Assembly (NCBI RefSeq): GCF_001428565.1
Contig: NZ_LMIA01000001.1
Coordinates: 457,612-521,611, forward strand
Source of the DNA: Nocardioides sp. Root190
Lineage (GTDB): Bacteria; Actinomycetota; Actinomycetes; Propionibacteriales; Nocardioidaceae
DNA: 64,000 nt
Direction: 5' to 3'
Positions 1 through 8,408 of the stretch are shown here, piece after piece; the first letter of the stretch is position 1, and every line of letters starts with the position of its first letter. Position numbers and translations under genes: made by a program. The notes beneath the pieces are model-generated. The model was given only the letters and a program-made list of their open reading frames with translations. It searched no databases and was not told the DNA's origin.

Positions 1-1035
1 GCCCTCGCCCTGGTCGGCGATGCCGATCTGGCGCAGCAGCACCTCGGCGCCGTTGTTGTCGCTGACCTCGAGCACCCTCTGGACGATCTGGGCGACGGTC
101 GGACTGGTGACCACAGCGACCGGTGCGGCCGTGGCGGTGACCGTGGCGGAGGAGCGCGACGCGCCGCCGACGACCTTGATGCCGGCGCGGACCAGGGCCT
201 TGCGGAACTCCACGGCAGCGGTCGCGGCGGGGTTCGGGACGCGGGTGCCGCCGTCGGCGGTGCGTCCGGCGTCCAGCCACAGCGAGCTCACCGGCGAGAC
301 CTCCGAGGGGAAGTAGTCCGGCTCCCAGCGCGGGTTGAGGGCCGGGCCGGAGAACAGTGAGTCGTCGAAGCCGAGGCGGACCGCACTGATCCCGTCGGCC
401 TCCAGCGCTGCAGCGGTACGGCGCGCGAGGGTCCGGATGTCGGCCCGCTGGGGCTGGTAGGTCGGATCGCCGGAGTCGGGGGTCGTCGGGACCCGGGTGA
501 GGTAGGGGTCGCCGCCGCCGACGAGGACCAGTCGCGGCGTCGTACCCGTGGTGTCGAGGACGGTCCTGGTCTGGAACCGCCGATCGGGTCCGAGCAGGAA
601 GAGCGCGACCGCCGAGGTCACGACCTTCGTCGTCGACGCGGGGATCGCGACCGCCGCGCCCTCTGCCTGCTCGTAGGACAGGGCGCCTCCGTCGAGCGGA
701 CCGACGGCAGCCAGCACGTGGCTGCCGAGGTCGGGGTCAGCCAGTTGGGTCAGCGCCGACCGGACTGCCGCTCGCTGCAGCAGGGCGGCCGCGGCCGCCG
801 GCTCCGCGAGCGCCACCGGTCGTACGACGTCCGGGACGTCGACCTCCGGGGGCGGCGCGACCGCGGCGGGATCCAGCGGACCTTTCGCCCGGCCGTCGCG
901 GAGGTCGTCCCAGCGGTCCTCTGCCCAACCGGTCTGCCACGCGACCCCGGCACCGGCGAGGAGGGCGACGCCGAGCACACCGGCGAGCGCCCTGCGGGCG
1001 CGTCCCGGACGGCGCCCCAGGTCCCTGTCGGCCAC
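1..1035 (-). CDS. dacB: D-alanyl-D-alanine carboxypeptidase/endopeptidase (PBP4 family), 3' end outside window
   Basis: Penicillin-binding protein 4 family DD-peptidase that trims or cleaves peptidoglycan peptides outside the membrane. The reading frame is open from a GTG at 1035 to the window edge (345 residues seen). An N-terminal hydrophobic segment (about residues 16-33) should export or anchor it. The catalytic SxxK is S134-T-T-K137 and the SxN motif is S325-D-N327; the KTG box must lie beyond position 1. The start is supported by a strong GGAGGAG Shine-Dalgarno just upstream. It is divergent from ppa, the arrangement I recall for Rv3627c/ppa in M. tuberculosis. The family call is firm; the C-terminus cannot be checked. 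Confidence 0.93.
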   Translation of the reverse strand, partial: MADRDLGRRPGRARRALAGVLGVALLAGAGVAWQTGWAEDRWDDLRDGRAKGPLDPAAVAPPPEVDVPDVVRPVALAEPAAAAALLQRAAVRSALTQLADPDLGSHVLAAVGPLDGGALSYEQAEGAAVAIPASTTKVVTSAVALFLLGPDRRFQTRTVLDTTGTTPRLVLVGGGDPYLTRVPTTPDSGDPTYQPQRADIRTLARRTAAALEADGISAVRLGFDDSLFSGPALNPRWEPDYFPSEVSPVSSLWLDAGRTADGGTRVPNPAATAAVEFRKALVRAGIKVVGGASRSSATVTATAAPVAVVTSPTVAQIVQRVLEVSDNNGAEVLLRQIGIADQGEG

Positions 1036-1138
1036 GGTTCTCCTCCCCGACTGCACGTTCCGGGACATTGTGCGGGACAATGCTGCCGACAACGACGCCC
1101 ACCCCCCGTGGGCTGCGCCGAATGTGTGGAGGAAGCCA
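1036..1138. promoter_or_regulatory. divergent dacB/ppa promoter region with short dyad
   Basis: A 103-base divergent intergenic region. It contains a 6-bp inverted repeat, CATTGT/ACAATG, separated by 5 bases (1066-1082), roughly midway between the two starts. The sequence CGGGACA is directly repeated around it. No clear -35/-10 pair could be assigned on either strand, so this is only a candidate regulatory dyad. Confidence 0.3.
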
Positions 1139-1630
1139 GTGCTCGAGTTCGACGTCCTCGTGGAGATCCCCAAGGGGAGCCGTAACAAGTACGAGGTCGA
1201 CCACGAGACGGGCCGGATGCGCCTGGACCGTTTCCTCTTCACCTCCACGATGTATCCCGCCGACTACGGCTACATCGAGGACACCCTCGGCCAGGACGGC
1301 GACCCGCTGGACGCGCTCGTCCTGCTGCAGGAGCCGACGTTCCCCGGCATCCTGATCAAGTGCCGCGCGATCGGCATGTTCCGCATGACCGACGAGGCCG
1401 GCGGCGACGACAAGGTCCTGTGCGTCCCCTCGGGCGACCCGCGCATGGAGCACCTCCGCGACATCAACCACGTGGCGAACTTCGACCGCCTCGAGATCCA
1501 GCACTTCTTCGAGGTCTACAAGGACCTCGAGCCCGGCAAGTCCGTCGAGGGCGCCGACTGGGTCGGCCGCGCCGACGCCGAGGCCGAGATCCACGCCTCC
1601 TTCGAGCGGTTCAAGACCACCGGTCACTGA
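1139..1630 (+). CDS. ppa: inorganic pyrophosphatase
   Basis: Family I soluble inorganic pyrophosphatase (163 aa), hydrolysing PPi to phosphate in the cytoplasm to pull biosynthetic reactions forward. The N-terminus [18 protein letters not shown] is the family signature region, and DGDPLD at residues 53-58 is the metal-binding signature. I chose the GTG at 1139 because GGAGG (1128-1132) lies 6 bases upstream and the protein then begins exactly where family members begin. An in-frame ATG at 1070 would add 23 atypical residues. Length matches bacterial homologues (about 160-180 aa). Confidence 0.96.
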   Translation: MLEFDVLVEIPKGSRNKYEVDHETGRMRLDRFLFTSTMYPADYGYIEDTLGQDGDPLDALVLLQEPTFPGILIKCRAIGMFRMTDEAGGDDKVLCVPSGDPRMEHLRDINHVANFDRLEIQHFFEVYKDLEPGKSVEGADWVGRADAEAEIHASFERFKTTGH

Positions 1631-1649
1631 TCCCCGACGGCCCGAGGCC

Positions 1650-1725
1650 GCTTGTAACTAAGTGTTCGTGTCGTTCTTGATCGTTCCAACGGTCCGATTC
1701 AGTGCATGAACACGTAGTTACAAGC
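1650..1725. terminator. long inverted repeat between convergent ppa and tetR genes
   Basis: Two 21-base arms (1650-1670 and 1705-1725) pair with only two mismatches around a 34-base loop. The arms are unusually AT-rich for this genome (GCTTGTAACTA... and its complement). The position between two convergent genes suggests a bidirectional transcription terminator without a U-tract; a protein-binding palindrome is also possible. Confidence 0.6.
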
Positions 1726-1729
1726 ACGC

Positions 1730-2302
1730 TCAGGGCGTGAGCACGGCAGCGAGCCCGGCAGCGAGAGCGGCCGGGCTCTCGTCGTACTCCGGGGGCATCG
1801 AGACGTAGCTGAGCGCGAGCCGGGCCACCACGCGCCCGAGCAGCGCCACCCGATCGGCGGGGACCTGCGGCCACGCAGCGGCCACCGCCGCCTCCAGCCT
1901 GCCCGCCACGCGGACCAGCAGGGGGCCGGCATCGGTGGTGACGATCCGGACCAGGTCGTGGTGGGCCTCGCCGGCCCGGACCCGCTGGATCAGCGGATCG
2001 GCCACCGAGGTCTCGAGGTAGACCAGCAGCGCCTGCTCGAGCCCGGTGGCCGCGTCGTCGGGGTACGCCGCCAGGGTCTCCTCGATGACGTCGCACAACG
2101 CGTCCGCCAGCGCCTCGGTGTAGGCCTGGGCGAGCCCGTTGCGGGACCCGAAGGCGTTGTAGAGGGTCTGGCGGCTGACGCCCGCGTCACGGGCGACCGC
2201 CTCCAGGGTGACCTCGCCCCAGGGGTGCTCGAGGAGCAGTGCGCGCAGGGAGTCGAAGACCGCTGAGCTGCGCTCGGCGGCGGACCTGCGTCGTGCGGTC
2301 AC
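1730..2302 (-). CDS. TetR family transcriptional regulator
   Basis: One-domain TetR repressor of 190 aa. Residues 31-53 (VTLEAVARDAGVSRQTLYNA and following) form the DNA-binding helix-turn-helix; the rest is the helical ligand-binding domain, whose ligand cannot be read from sequence. It starts at GTG 2302, and its GTGA overlaps the TGA stop of the methyltransferase gene, so it is the last gene of the acyl-CoA oxidase-methyltransferase-tetR operon. Co-transcription suggests it controls that operon, with an acyl-CoA or similar ligand, but I saw no clear palindrome at the operon promoter. Confidence 0.88.
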   Translation of the reverse strand: MTARRRSAAERSSAVFDSLRALLLEHPWGEVTLEAVARDAGVSRQTLYNAFGSRNGLAQAYTEALADALCDVIEETLAAYPDDAATGLEQALLVYLETSVADPLIQRVRAGEAHHDLVRIVTTDAGPLLVRVAGRLEAAVAAAWPQVPADRVALLGRVVARLALSYVSMPPEYDESPAALAAGLAAVLTP

Positions 2303-2997
2303 TCCGGTTCCACGGCAGCAGCCCGCTTCACCCCGCGGAAGTAGCCGATCGCGCCGCTCCGCTCGATCACGACGTCGGCGATGCCCTGGCCGGCGAACCA
2401 GCCCTCGAGGTCGTGCTGGGTGCAGCCCGGCCCCAGCAGGCCGGCGACCCGGCCGACCTTGCGCAGGCCGGCGTAGCGGAGCGAGTCGTTGAGCAGCGCG
2501 CTGCCGGTCAGCACCCCGCCGGGCTTGAGGACGCGTGCCATCTCGATCACGGCCAGCGCCGGATCGGGGAAGCAGTGCAACCCGGTGAAGGTGACCACCA
2601 GGTCGAACGAGTCGTCCTCGAACGGGAGGTCCCCGACGTCGGCGAGCTGCGGGTTCACCTGGTCGAGGAGGCCGCGTTCCTCGGCCGCTCGCATGGTGCG
2701 GTCCAGCATGGCCTGGGCGATGTCGGCGGCGACGTACTCGACGTCCTGACCGGGCTTCAGGCCGCGCAGCGCCACGCCTCCCCCGCAGGGGATGTCGAGG
2801 ATCCGGCTGCCGTCCGGCTGGCGTCCGATCTCGGAGGCAGCGCGATAGAGAAGGCGCAGGTCGCTCTGGATGCCGGCCCGCCAGACCGCTCCACCCACAC
2901 GGGGGTGCTCGACGGTCCAGTCGTAGAACGTGGCCCAGAGCGGGTCGTCGGACCAGCCGCCGAGGCCGGGGACGCGGGACACGACCGAGCGGATCAT
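2299..2997 (-). CDS. SAM-dependent methyltransferase, class I
   Basis: A class I (Rossmann-fold) S-adenosylmethionine-dependent methyltransferase of 232 aa. Motif I is RILDIPCGGG at residues 65-74, followed by the acidic VEYVAADIAQAM loop and DDSFDLVV, as in Methyltransf_11 proteins. The substrate is unknown. The ATG at 2997 overlaps the acyl-CoA oxidase stop in ATGA, and its own TGA overlaps the tetR start, so translation is probably coupled. A lipid or quinone-like substrate would fit the operon, but this is inference. Confidence 0.85.
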   Translation of the reverse strand: MIRSVVSRVPGLGGWSDDPLWATFYDWTVEHPRVGGAVWRAGIQSDLRLLYRAASEIGRQPDGSRILDIPCGGGVALRGLKPGQDVEYVAADIAQAMLDRTMRAAEERGLLDQVNPQLADVGDLPFEDDSFDLVVTFTGLHCFPDPALAVIEMARVLKPGGVLTGSALLNDSLRYAGLRKVGRVAGLLGPGCTQHDLEGWFAGQGIADVVIERSGAIGYFRGVKRAAAVEPE

Positions 2998-4961
2998 GCG
3001 TCGGGTCCGAGGAGGTCGGGCGAGCGCAGCAGCTCGACCGGGACGGCGAAGGCGTCGACCAGCTCCCCGGCCACGGGCCGCAGGCGTCGGCACAGGTCCG
3101 CGACCTCGCGGGTGACGGCCTTGGAGCGCTGCGCGCTCAGCCGCCCGTGCTCCATGAACCAGGCAGCATCGGCCTCGATCACGGACAGGGCGAAGAGGTC
3201 GCACAACGCGTTGAGGACCAGCTTGAGCTCGCCGTCCTCGGTGGCAGCCACCTTCTCGACGAACGACTCGAGCACGAGCCGCTCGACGTGGGCGTGGGCA
3301 GCCGAGATGACGTGGTCCTGGACCCGTGAGAACACCTCGCCGGGGTTCATCCCCGCGTCCACGCCACGCTTCAGGCGCCGGGCAGCACCGCCGATCCGGT
3401 GCTCCTCGCGGAAGCGGAACATCGCCAGGTGGTAGTCGGGGTCGAGCAGGCCGCTGTCGGTGTCCCAGTCGTCGCTGCCGCCGGGGAGGACCTCGCGGAT
3501 CTGCTCCAGCAGCTGGTGGACGCGGGTGCGCTCGAGCACGGTCTCGACTGCCAGGCCGGCGACGAAGCGCACCATGCCGAGCTGGTCGAGGTCGGAGAAG
3601 TCGCTGGCGTAGTCGGTGAGCAGGCCCTTGCCCACGAGCTGCAGCAGCACGTGGTTGTCGCCCTCGAAGGTCGTGAACACGTCGGTGTCGGCCTTGAGCG
3701 CCGCGAACCGGTTGACCGACAGGTAGCCCGCGCCCCCACACGCCTCCCGGCACTCCTGGACGACGTCCGTGGCCAACCAGGTCGACAGCGCCTTGGTCCC
3801 GGCCGCACGCGACTCGAGCAGGCGCCGGGCGTCCTCGTCGGCGGTGATGCCGGAGAACACGTCGTGGAGATCGGCCGCGAGGACCTGCTGGGCGAAGTGC
3901 AGGGCATAGGTCCGTGCCAACCGCGGCAGGAGCCGGCGCTGGTGCAGGCCGTAGTCGAGCAGGCGCTGCTCGGCGCCGTCCTCCGCGCCCGTGTCGAACT
4001 GCCGCCGGACCAGCCCGTAGCGGACCGCGATCGTGAGCGCCACCTTGGCCGCGCTGACACCGGCCGCGCCGACCGAGACCCGGCCCTGCACGAGCGTCCC
4101 GAGCATCGTGAAGAAGCGCCGCCCGGGGCTCTCGATGTCGCTGGTGTAGGTGCCGTCCTCCGTCACGTCGGCGAAGCGGTTGAGCAGCGCCTCGCGCGGC
4201 ACCCGCACGCCGTCGAACCAGATCCGGCCGTTGTCGACGCCGTTGAGGCCCATCTTGTGGCCGTCGTCCTCGATCCGCACGCCCGGCAGGACGGCGCCCT
4301 GTTCGTCGCGGAGCGGGACGACGAGCGCGTGCACGCCGTGTCCCTCACCACCCACCTCGAGCTGCGCGAACACCACGCCGACCCGGGCGTGCCTCGCCGC
4401 GTTGCCGATGTAGTCCTTGCCGGCGTCGGGCGTGGTGGTGGTGATGACGAACTCGGAGGTCTCCGGGTGGTACGTCGCCACCGTGCCCAGTGCCTGGACG
4501 TTGCTGCCGTGGCCGGTCTCGGTCATCGCGAAGCAGCCAAGCAGGCGCCCGGAGATCAGGTCCGAGAGGTAGGCGTCGTGGTGCCGGTCGGTGCCGAGCT
4601 GCAGGATGGCGCCACCGAACAGCCCGAACTGCACGCCCACCTTCACCAGGACCGACAGGTCGCCGTAGGCGAGGGTCTCGAAGGCGGCGATCGAGGCGCC
4701 GAGGTCGCCGCCGCCGCCGTACTCGCTCGGGAAGCCCATCGCGACGGCGCCGGTGTCGGCGATCTCGAGGACGACGTCGCGCACCCGATCCCGGAACTCG
4801 TCGCGCGGCATCGTCTCGGCGTCCTCGAGGACCGAGGCGTACGCCGGCAACAGCTCGCGCACCGTACGGCGGATGTCGGCGTGCTGCCCGTCCAGCAGCG
4901 CAGTGAGCGCCGTGACGTCGACGGCGAGGTCAGGCGGAGCGGTGGTGGTCTCGTCGGCCAT
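2994..4961 (-). CDS. acyl-CoA oxidase/dehydrogenase family flavoprotein
   Basis: A 655-residue flavoprotein of the acyl-CoA oxidase branch, which carries an extra C-terminal ACOX domain beyond the roughly 400 residues of an acyl-CoA dehydrogenase. It should introduce the first double bond into fatty acyl-CoA. FAMTETGHGSN at residues 144-154 is the conserved FAD/substrate motif of acyl-CoA oxidases. The ...VFTTFEGDNHVLLQ stretch near residue 430 supplies the likely catalytic Glu. It is first in an operon with the methyltransferase and TetR genes. The start at ATG 4961 is supported by a -10 hexamer 6 bases upstream. Oxidase versus dehydrogenase activity cannot be decided from sequence. Confidence 0.88.
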   Translation of the reverse strand: MADETTTAPPDLAVDVTALTALLDGQHADIRRTVRELLPAYASVLEDAETMPRDEFRDRVRDVVLEIADTGAVAMGFPSEYGGGGDLGASIAAFETLAYGDLSVLVKVGVQFGLFGGAILQLGTDRHHDAYLSDLISGRLLGCFAMTETGHGSNVQALGTVATYHPETSEFVITTTTPDAGKDYIGNAARHARVGVVFAQLEVGGEGHGVHALVVPLRDEQGAVLPGVRIEDDGHKMGLNGVDNGRIWFDGVRVPREALLNRFADVTEDGTYTSDIESPGRRFFTMLGTLVQGRVSVGAAGVSAAKVALTIAVRYGLVRRQFDTGAEDGAEQRLLDYGLHQRRLLPRLARTYALHFAQQVLAADLHDVFSGITADEDARRLLESRAAGTKALSTWLATDVVQECREACGGAGYLSVNRFAALKADTDVFTTFEGDNHVLLQLVGKGLLTDYASDFSDLDQLGMVRFVAGLAVETVLERTRVHQLLEQIREVLPGGSDDWDTDSGLLDPDYHLAMFRFREEHRIGGAARRLKRGVDAGMNPGEVFSRVQDHVISAAHAHVERLVLESFVEKVAATEDGELKLVLNALCDLFALSVIEADAAWFMEHGRLSAQRSKAVTREVADLCRRLRPVAGELVDAFAVPVELLRSPDLLGPDA

Positions 4962-4967
4962 GGGGTG

Positions 4968-4973
4968 AACCTA
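4968..4973 (-). promoter_or_regulatory. -10 element TAGGTT, leaderless acyl-CoA oxidase promoter
   Basis: TAGGTT lies exactly 6 bases before the ATG at 4961, so transcription should start at or next to the start codon. No Shine-Dalgarno is present. The remaining upstream sequence to 5038 shows no clear -35 or operator. Confidence 0.55.
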
Positions 4974-5038
4974 GTGGACGCATCCTCACGTCTGCTGGTT
5001 CGGTTCTCTGGTTCTCCCCCGTCGGGCGAGGTGTCGGC

Positions 5039-6283
5039 TCAGGGGCGCGCGTAGAAGTCCGGCGTCCGCCAGTAGCCGATGGACTCCTCGGTCACCGGTC
5101 GCCCGGTGCGAGGGGCATGGATGATCCGGCCGTTCCCGGTGTAGAGCGCCACGTGGTAGATCGAGGACGGGCTGCCGCCGTCGCCCCAGAAGACCAGGTC
5201 CCCCGGCCGGAGCTGCGAGGCCCGGATCGGTGTGGAGACGTCGTACTGGGCGACGGAGTAGTGCGGCAGTGACCTGCCGCCTGCGGCCCATGCCGTGGCG
5301 GTGAGCCCGGAGCAGTCCCACGACGACGGTCCTGCGGCGCCCCAGCGGTAGGGCTCGCCCAGCTGGGCGCGGGCGTAGGCGATCGCTGCCTGCGCTCCCT
5401 CGGCCGGCGCGGGCGCGGGAGCGTCGTCCGGCTCGGGGGTCGGCGTCGGGTCGGGGGTCGGGTCAGGGGTCGGGTCGGGTGTCGGGTCCGGAGCGGGGTC
5501 GCTGCCTCGCACCGGCTCGGTGGCCGGAGCAGCCGGCTCGGCGGCCTGCGCCGCCTCGAGCGCGTCCTGGCGGCGTTGGGCGACCCGGACGCTGATGCCC
5601 TCGAGCCGGGCGACCTCGTGCACGAGCGCCTTCTTGCGCCGCGTGATCCGCGACGCGGTCGCCGTGGCGGCCTTCGCCTCGGCCCGAGCGGTGTCCCGCG
5701 CGGTGCGGGCCGTGGCCAGCGCCTGCTCGGCGTCCGCGCTCGCGGCGGCGGCCGCGTCGGCCGCAGCCCGGGCCACCTCCGCCGCGGCGTCGTACTCCTC
5801 GCCGCGCAGCTCGAACAGGTCGCGGACCCGCTCGGTCGCGGCGCTGTTCGCCACCATCGAGGTCAATCCGTCGGAGGACACCACGGCGTTGAGCGAGGCG
5901 AGGTCGAGGCCTGCGTTGTGGGCGGTGATGACGGCGTCGCGGTAGTCGGAGCGCTGCACCTCGAGCGCCCGGTCGGCAGTCACGGACGCCGCCAGGGCGG
6001 TGCGCTCGGCGGTCCGGGTCTCGGCGACGGCCCAGCGGGCGCCGTTCCAGACCTCGGAGGCCTTGGCGGCGCGGACCGACGCTGCTTCCAGCTCGGCGTT
6101 CGCGGCCGCCAGTTTCTCCTGGACGAGGTCGACGTCGGAGGTCGCCACGGCCACTCGCTCGCGGGCCTCACGCACCTCGCCGACGGTGGGCTTGCCCGGA
6201 TCGGGATCCGCGACGGCCGGCGCCATCGCACCCGCCATCAGCACGAGCGCGAGCAGACCGGTCCCGAGAGTTGGTGAGCGCAC
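5039..6283 (-). CDS. secreted NlpC/P60 peptidoglycan endopeptidase with coiled-coil N-terminus
   Basis: A RipA/RipC-type cell-wall hydrolase of about 414 aa. A signal peptide (about residues 1-25, ending APAVA) is followed by a long Ala/Glu-rich coiled coil. A PTPDP repeat linker then leads into a C-terminal NlpC/P60 domain (last 120 residues). Catalytic Cys is in WDCSGLT, and the His is in IYHVALY, with a further polar His in IIHAPRTG. It likely cleaves D-Glu-mDAP bonds during division. I placed the start at GTG 6283, not the GTG at 6292, because the latter overlaps the -10 hexamer TACGGT (6291-6296). Confidence 0.88.
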   Translation of the reverse strand: MRSPTLGTGLLALVLMAGAMAPAVADPDPGKPTVGEVREARERVAVATSDVDLVQEKLAAANAELEAASVRAAKASEVWNGARWAVAETRTAERTALAASVTADRALEVQRSDYRDAVITAHNAGLDLASLNAVVSSDGLTSMVANSAATERVRDLFELRGEEYDAAAEVARAAADAAAAASADAEQALATARTARDTARAEAKAATATASRITRRKKALVHEVARLEGISVRVAQRRQDALEAAQAAEPAAPATEPVRGSDPAPDPTPDPTPDPTPDPTPTPEPDDAPAPAPAEGAQAAIAYARAQLGEPYRWGAAGPSSWDCSGLTATAWAAGGRSLPHYSVAQYDVSTPIRASQLRPGDLVFWGDGGSPSSIYHVALYTGNGRIIHAPRTGRPVTEESIGYWRTPDFYARP

Positions 6284-6290
6284 TCGCGCC

Positions 6291-6296
6291 ACCGTA
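6291..6296 (-). promoter_or_regulatory. -10 element TACGGT, leaderless NlpC/P60 gene promoter
   Basis: TACGGT ends 7 bases before GTG 6283. It overlaps the alternative upstream GTG, which decides the start choice. Further upstream to 6396 nothing else is recognisable. Confidence 0.5.
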
Positions 6297-6396
6297 GTGC
6301 GATTTCGTCACACTGGGAACAGGAATCCCAACTTTCTCACCAGTTCCCGGCGTGTCGGCTTGACGAACTACATCGTTGTCATTCGATCCGGTCGAC

Positions 6397-6460
6397 GGTA
6401 GTCCCGGGCCAAAAGCACCGCGACACGCCGTACGGAGGGTGCTTTTGACCCGGGACTACC
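6397..6460 (-). terminator. long hairpin downstream of PAP2 gene
   Basis: Two 23-base arms (6397-6419 and 6438-6460) are complementary with a single mismatch and enclose an 18-base loop. In the minus-strand transcript that mismatch is a tolerated G-U pair. It lies 29 bases beyond the PAP2 stop, so it is probably that gene's terminator; there is no T-tract. Confidence 0.65.
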
Positions 6461-6488
6461 GCAGGCAGAGCACAAAGGGGCGGACGAG

Positions 6489-7574
6489 TCACTCCGCTTC
6501 GACGGGCACCTTCGAGGTGGTGGTGGTCGGGTGCGAATGACCGAGTCGATCGAACTTCTGGCCGCTGGCGATGCCACCGACGTAGAAGGACACGACCGCG
6601 ATGGCCACACCCGCCAGGTCGTCGGCGACGTAGTGCCAGCCGAAGTACAGCGTCGCCAGGATGGTCAGCCCGAAGTTGACCCAGAAGATCCACTTCAGGA
6701 GCAGCGAGCGCAGGGTGTACTGCACCATCAGGGCGAACAGCAGCGTGATCGCGGTGTGGAGGCTGGCGAAGCCGGCGATGGAGTTGACCGACTCGGTCGC
6801 CCCGCCGTACAGGACGTTGCCCCTGGCTCTGACGATCCCGTCCATCAGGTCGGTCGTCCCGGTGTGCGCGAGACCACCGACGCCGTAGTACTCCGACGGG
6901 TTCCAGATGCCGGGCCCGAGGGTCGGCAGCAGGTAGTAGGAGAGCGTGCCGAGCGACCAGGCCAGGCACTGCGCCGTCACGAACCAGTAGCCGAAGGACA
7001 TGTTGCGCGACCACACCAGCCACGCCGTCACGCCGAGCGGCACGAGCGGCAGGAACATCAGGTAGATCGGGGACAGCACCTCGGCGGTGACCGTCTTGCC
7101 GAAGACGCCGTGCAGGACGTCGCTGGGGTCGTGCCCGAAGAACATCACCTTGTCCATCAGGTGCAGCTCACGGTCGTACGACAGGGCCTTGACCTCGCCG
7201 GGGGCGGCGTTCGGGTCCGAACGCACGAACGGCAGGAACGACTTGAGGTTCCGGTAGCTCACGTAGGTGAGGTAGAAGCTGATCACGCCCAGGCCCACGA
7301 GCGTGGCGCGCTCCTTGGTCCAGTGGGTCTTCAACCGCTGCCGCACGACCGGCAGGACCCGGCTCGGACGGCCCCGCGCGCGCCACAGCGTCAACGGCAG
7401 CAGATCGAGCAGCAGCGCACCGATCAGGAGCAGCGGGAGCCGGATGTAGGACGGCCCGAGGAAGCTCCCCTCCGGGTCGAGCAGCCGGCGGTCGAGCTTG
7501 ACGGCGGTGAACACCGCGAGGCCCAGCATGATCGCGGCCGTGCCGATGAGGAGGGTATAGGCGCGGCGGTACAC
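6489..7574 (-). CDS. PAP2-superfamily integral membrane phosphatase/transferase
   Basis: A 361-residue polytopic membrane protein of the PAP2 (inositolphosphotransferase Aur1/Ipt1-like) group, acting on lipid phosphates or polyprenyl/inositol phospholipids. About six hydrophobic segments are present, at the N-terminus and then from residue 150 to 340. The PAP2 signature histidines are in GFASLHTAITLL and YFGWHYVADDLAG, with SYYLLPTLGPG before them. The start is GTG 7574, 6 bases after a -10 hexamer. Substrate is not deducible; no neighbour helps, because the adjacent thiamine transporter is transcribed from its own riboswitch. Confidence 0.8.
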   Translation of the reverse strand: MYRRAYTLLIGTAAIMLGLAVFTAVKLDRRLLDPEGSFLGPSYIRLPLLLIGALLLDLLPLTLWRARGRPSRVLPVVRQRLKTHWTKERATLVGLGVISFYLTYVSYRNLKSFLPFVRSDPNAAPGEVKALSYDRELHLMDKVMFFGHDPSDVLHGVFGKTVTAEVLSPIYLMFLPLVPLGVTAWLVWSRNMSFGYWFVTAQCLAWSLGTLSYYLLPTLGPGIWNPSEYYGVGGLAHTGTTDLMDGIVRARGNVLYGGATESVNSIAGFASLHTAITLLFALMVQYTLRSLLLKWIFWVNFGLTILATLYFGWHYVADDLAGVAIAVVSFYVGGIASGQKFDRLGHSHPTTTTSKVPVEAE

Positions 7575-7580
7575 CCGCGC

Positions 7581-7586
7581 AGTCTA
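7581..7586 (-). promoter_or_regulatory. -10 element TAGACT overlapping thiQ stop codon
   Basis: TAGACT sits 6 bases before the GTG of the PAP2 gene. Its first three bases are the TAG stop codon of the upstream ABC ATPase gene. The PAP2 gene therefore probably has its own leaderless promoter inside the end of the transporter operon. Confidence 0.5.
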
Positions 7587-8408
7587 GGGCGTGTGGTCCA
7601 AGGTCCCGCCCGAGGCAGGCCGTACGACGACGCTGGCACCCGGGTCGGGCGGCAACCCGGCGGCCGCGAGGATGCGTGCGGCGGCCTCGCCGACGAAGCT
7701 GCGGGAGTCCCCGAGGAAGGCGGCGGCCTCGGAATCGACCGGATCCGCCCACACCTCGGCGACCGGACCCTCCTGCACGATCCGGCCCGCACGCATCAGC
7801 GCGACGCGGTCGGCGACGGCGTACGCCTCGCCCTGGTCGTGGGTGACCAGGAAGGCCGTGGTGCCGGCCTCGGTGAGGATGCGGCGCAGGTCGGCGGCCA
7901 GCCGGCTGCGGAGCTCGGTGTCCAGCGCGCTCAGCGGCTCGTCGAGCAGCAGGAGGCGGGGCCGCGCCGCCAGCGACCGGGCGAGCGCGACGCGTTGCCG
8001 CTCGCCACCGGACAGGGTGCGGGGCAGCCGATCGGCGTGGCCGGCGAGGCCGACGAGCTCCAGCAGGTCCTCGACCTCGGCGCGCACCGCTCGGCGCCCC
8101 AGACCGCGCAGACGCTGCGCGTAGCCGACGTTGCGGGCCACGCTCAGGTGGTCGAAGAGCTGGCCGTCCTGGAACATCAGGGCGAAGCCGCGTCGGTGGG
8201 TGGGCGTCGCGGCGAGGTCCTCGCCGTCCCACGAGACGCTGCCCTCGGCGATCGGCTCCAGGCCCGCGACCGCGCGCAGCAGGGTCGACTTGCCGCAGCC
8301 CGACGGGCCGAGCACGGCGAGGACGTCACCGTCGGCGACCCGCAGGTCGACACCCCGCACCGCGGGTGCCCCGTCGAAGGTGATGGTCAGGTCGGCGAGA
8401 TCGAGCAT
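7584..8408 (-). CDS. thiQ: thiamine ABC transporter ATP-binding protein
   Basis: Cytoplasmic ATPase of an ABC importer, 274 aa. It shows Walker A GPSGCGKST, Q-loop LMFQDGQLFDHLSV, signature LSGGERQRVALARSLA, Walker B RLLLLDEPLSALD and switch His in LVTHDQ. Substrate assignment to thiamine comes from the operon (permease and binding protein behind a TPP riboswitch), since the ATPase alone resembles iron and polyamine ATPases too. The permease TGA overlaps an ATG at 8408 (TGATG), which I took as start; a GTG one codon earlier (8411) is an equal alternative. Confidence 0.82.
   Translation of the reverse strand: MLDLADLTITFDGAPAVRGVDLRVADGDVLAVLGPSGCGKSTLLRAVAGLEPIAEGSVSWDGEDLAATPTHRRGFALMFQDGQLFDHLSVARNVGYAQRLRGLGRRAVRAEVEDLLELVGLAGHADRLPRTLSGGERQRVALARSLAARPRLLLLDEPLSALDTELRSRLAADLRRILTEAGTTAFLVTHDQGEAYAVADRVALMRAGRIVQEGPVAEVWADPVDSEAAAFLGDSRSFVGEAAARILAAAGLPPDPGASVVVRPASGGTLDHTP

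Noticed and set aside
1070..1138. N-terminal extension of ppa from an ATG at 1070
   Set aside because: A consensus GGAGG sits 6 bases before GTG 1139, and the protein then matches family N-termini; the extension has no similarity to pyrophosphatases.
4962..5038. Operator for the TetR protein at 1730-2302 in front of its operon
   Set aside because: I looked for a dyad around the acyl-CoA oxidase promoter and found no inverted repeat longer than chance, so no operator is claimed.
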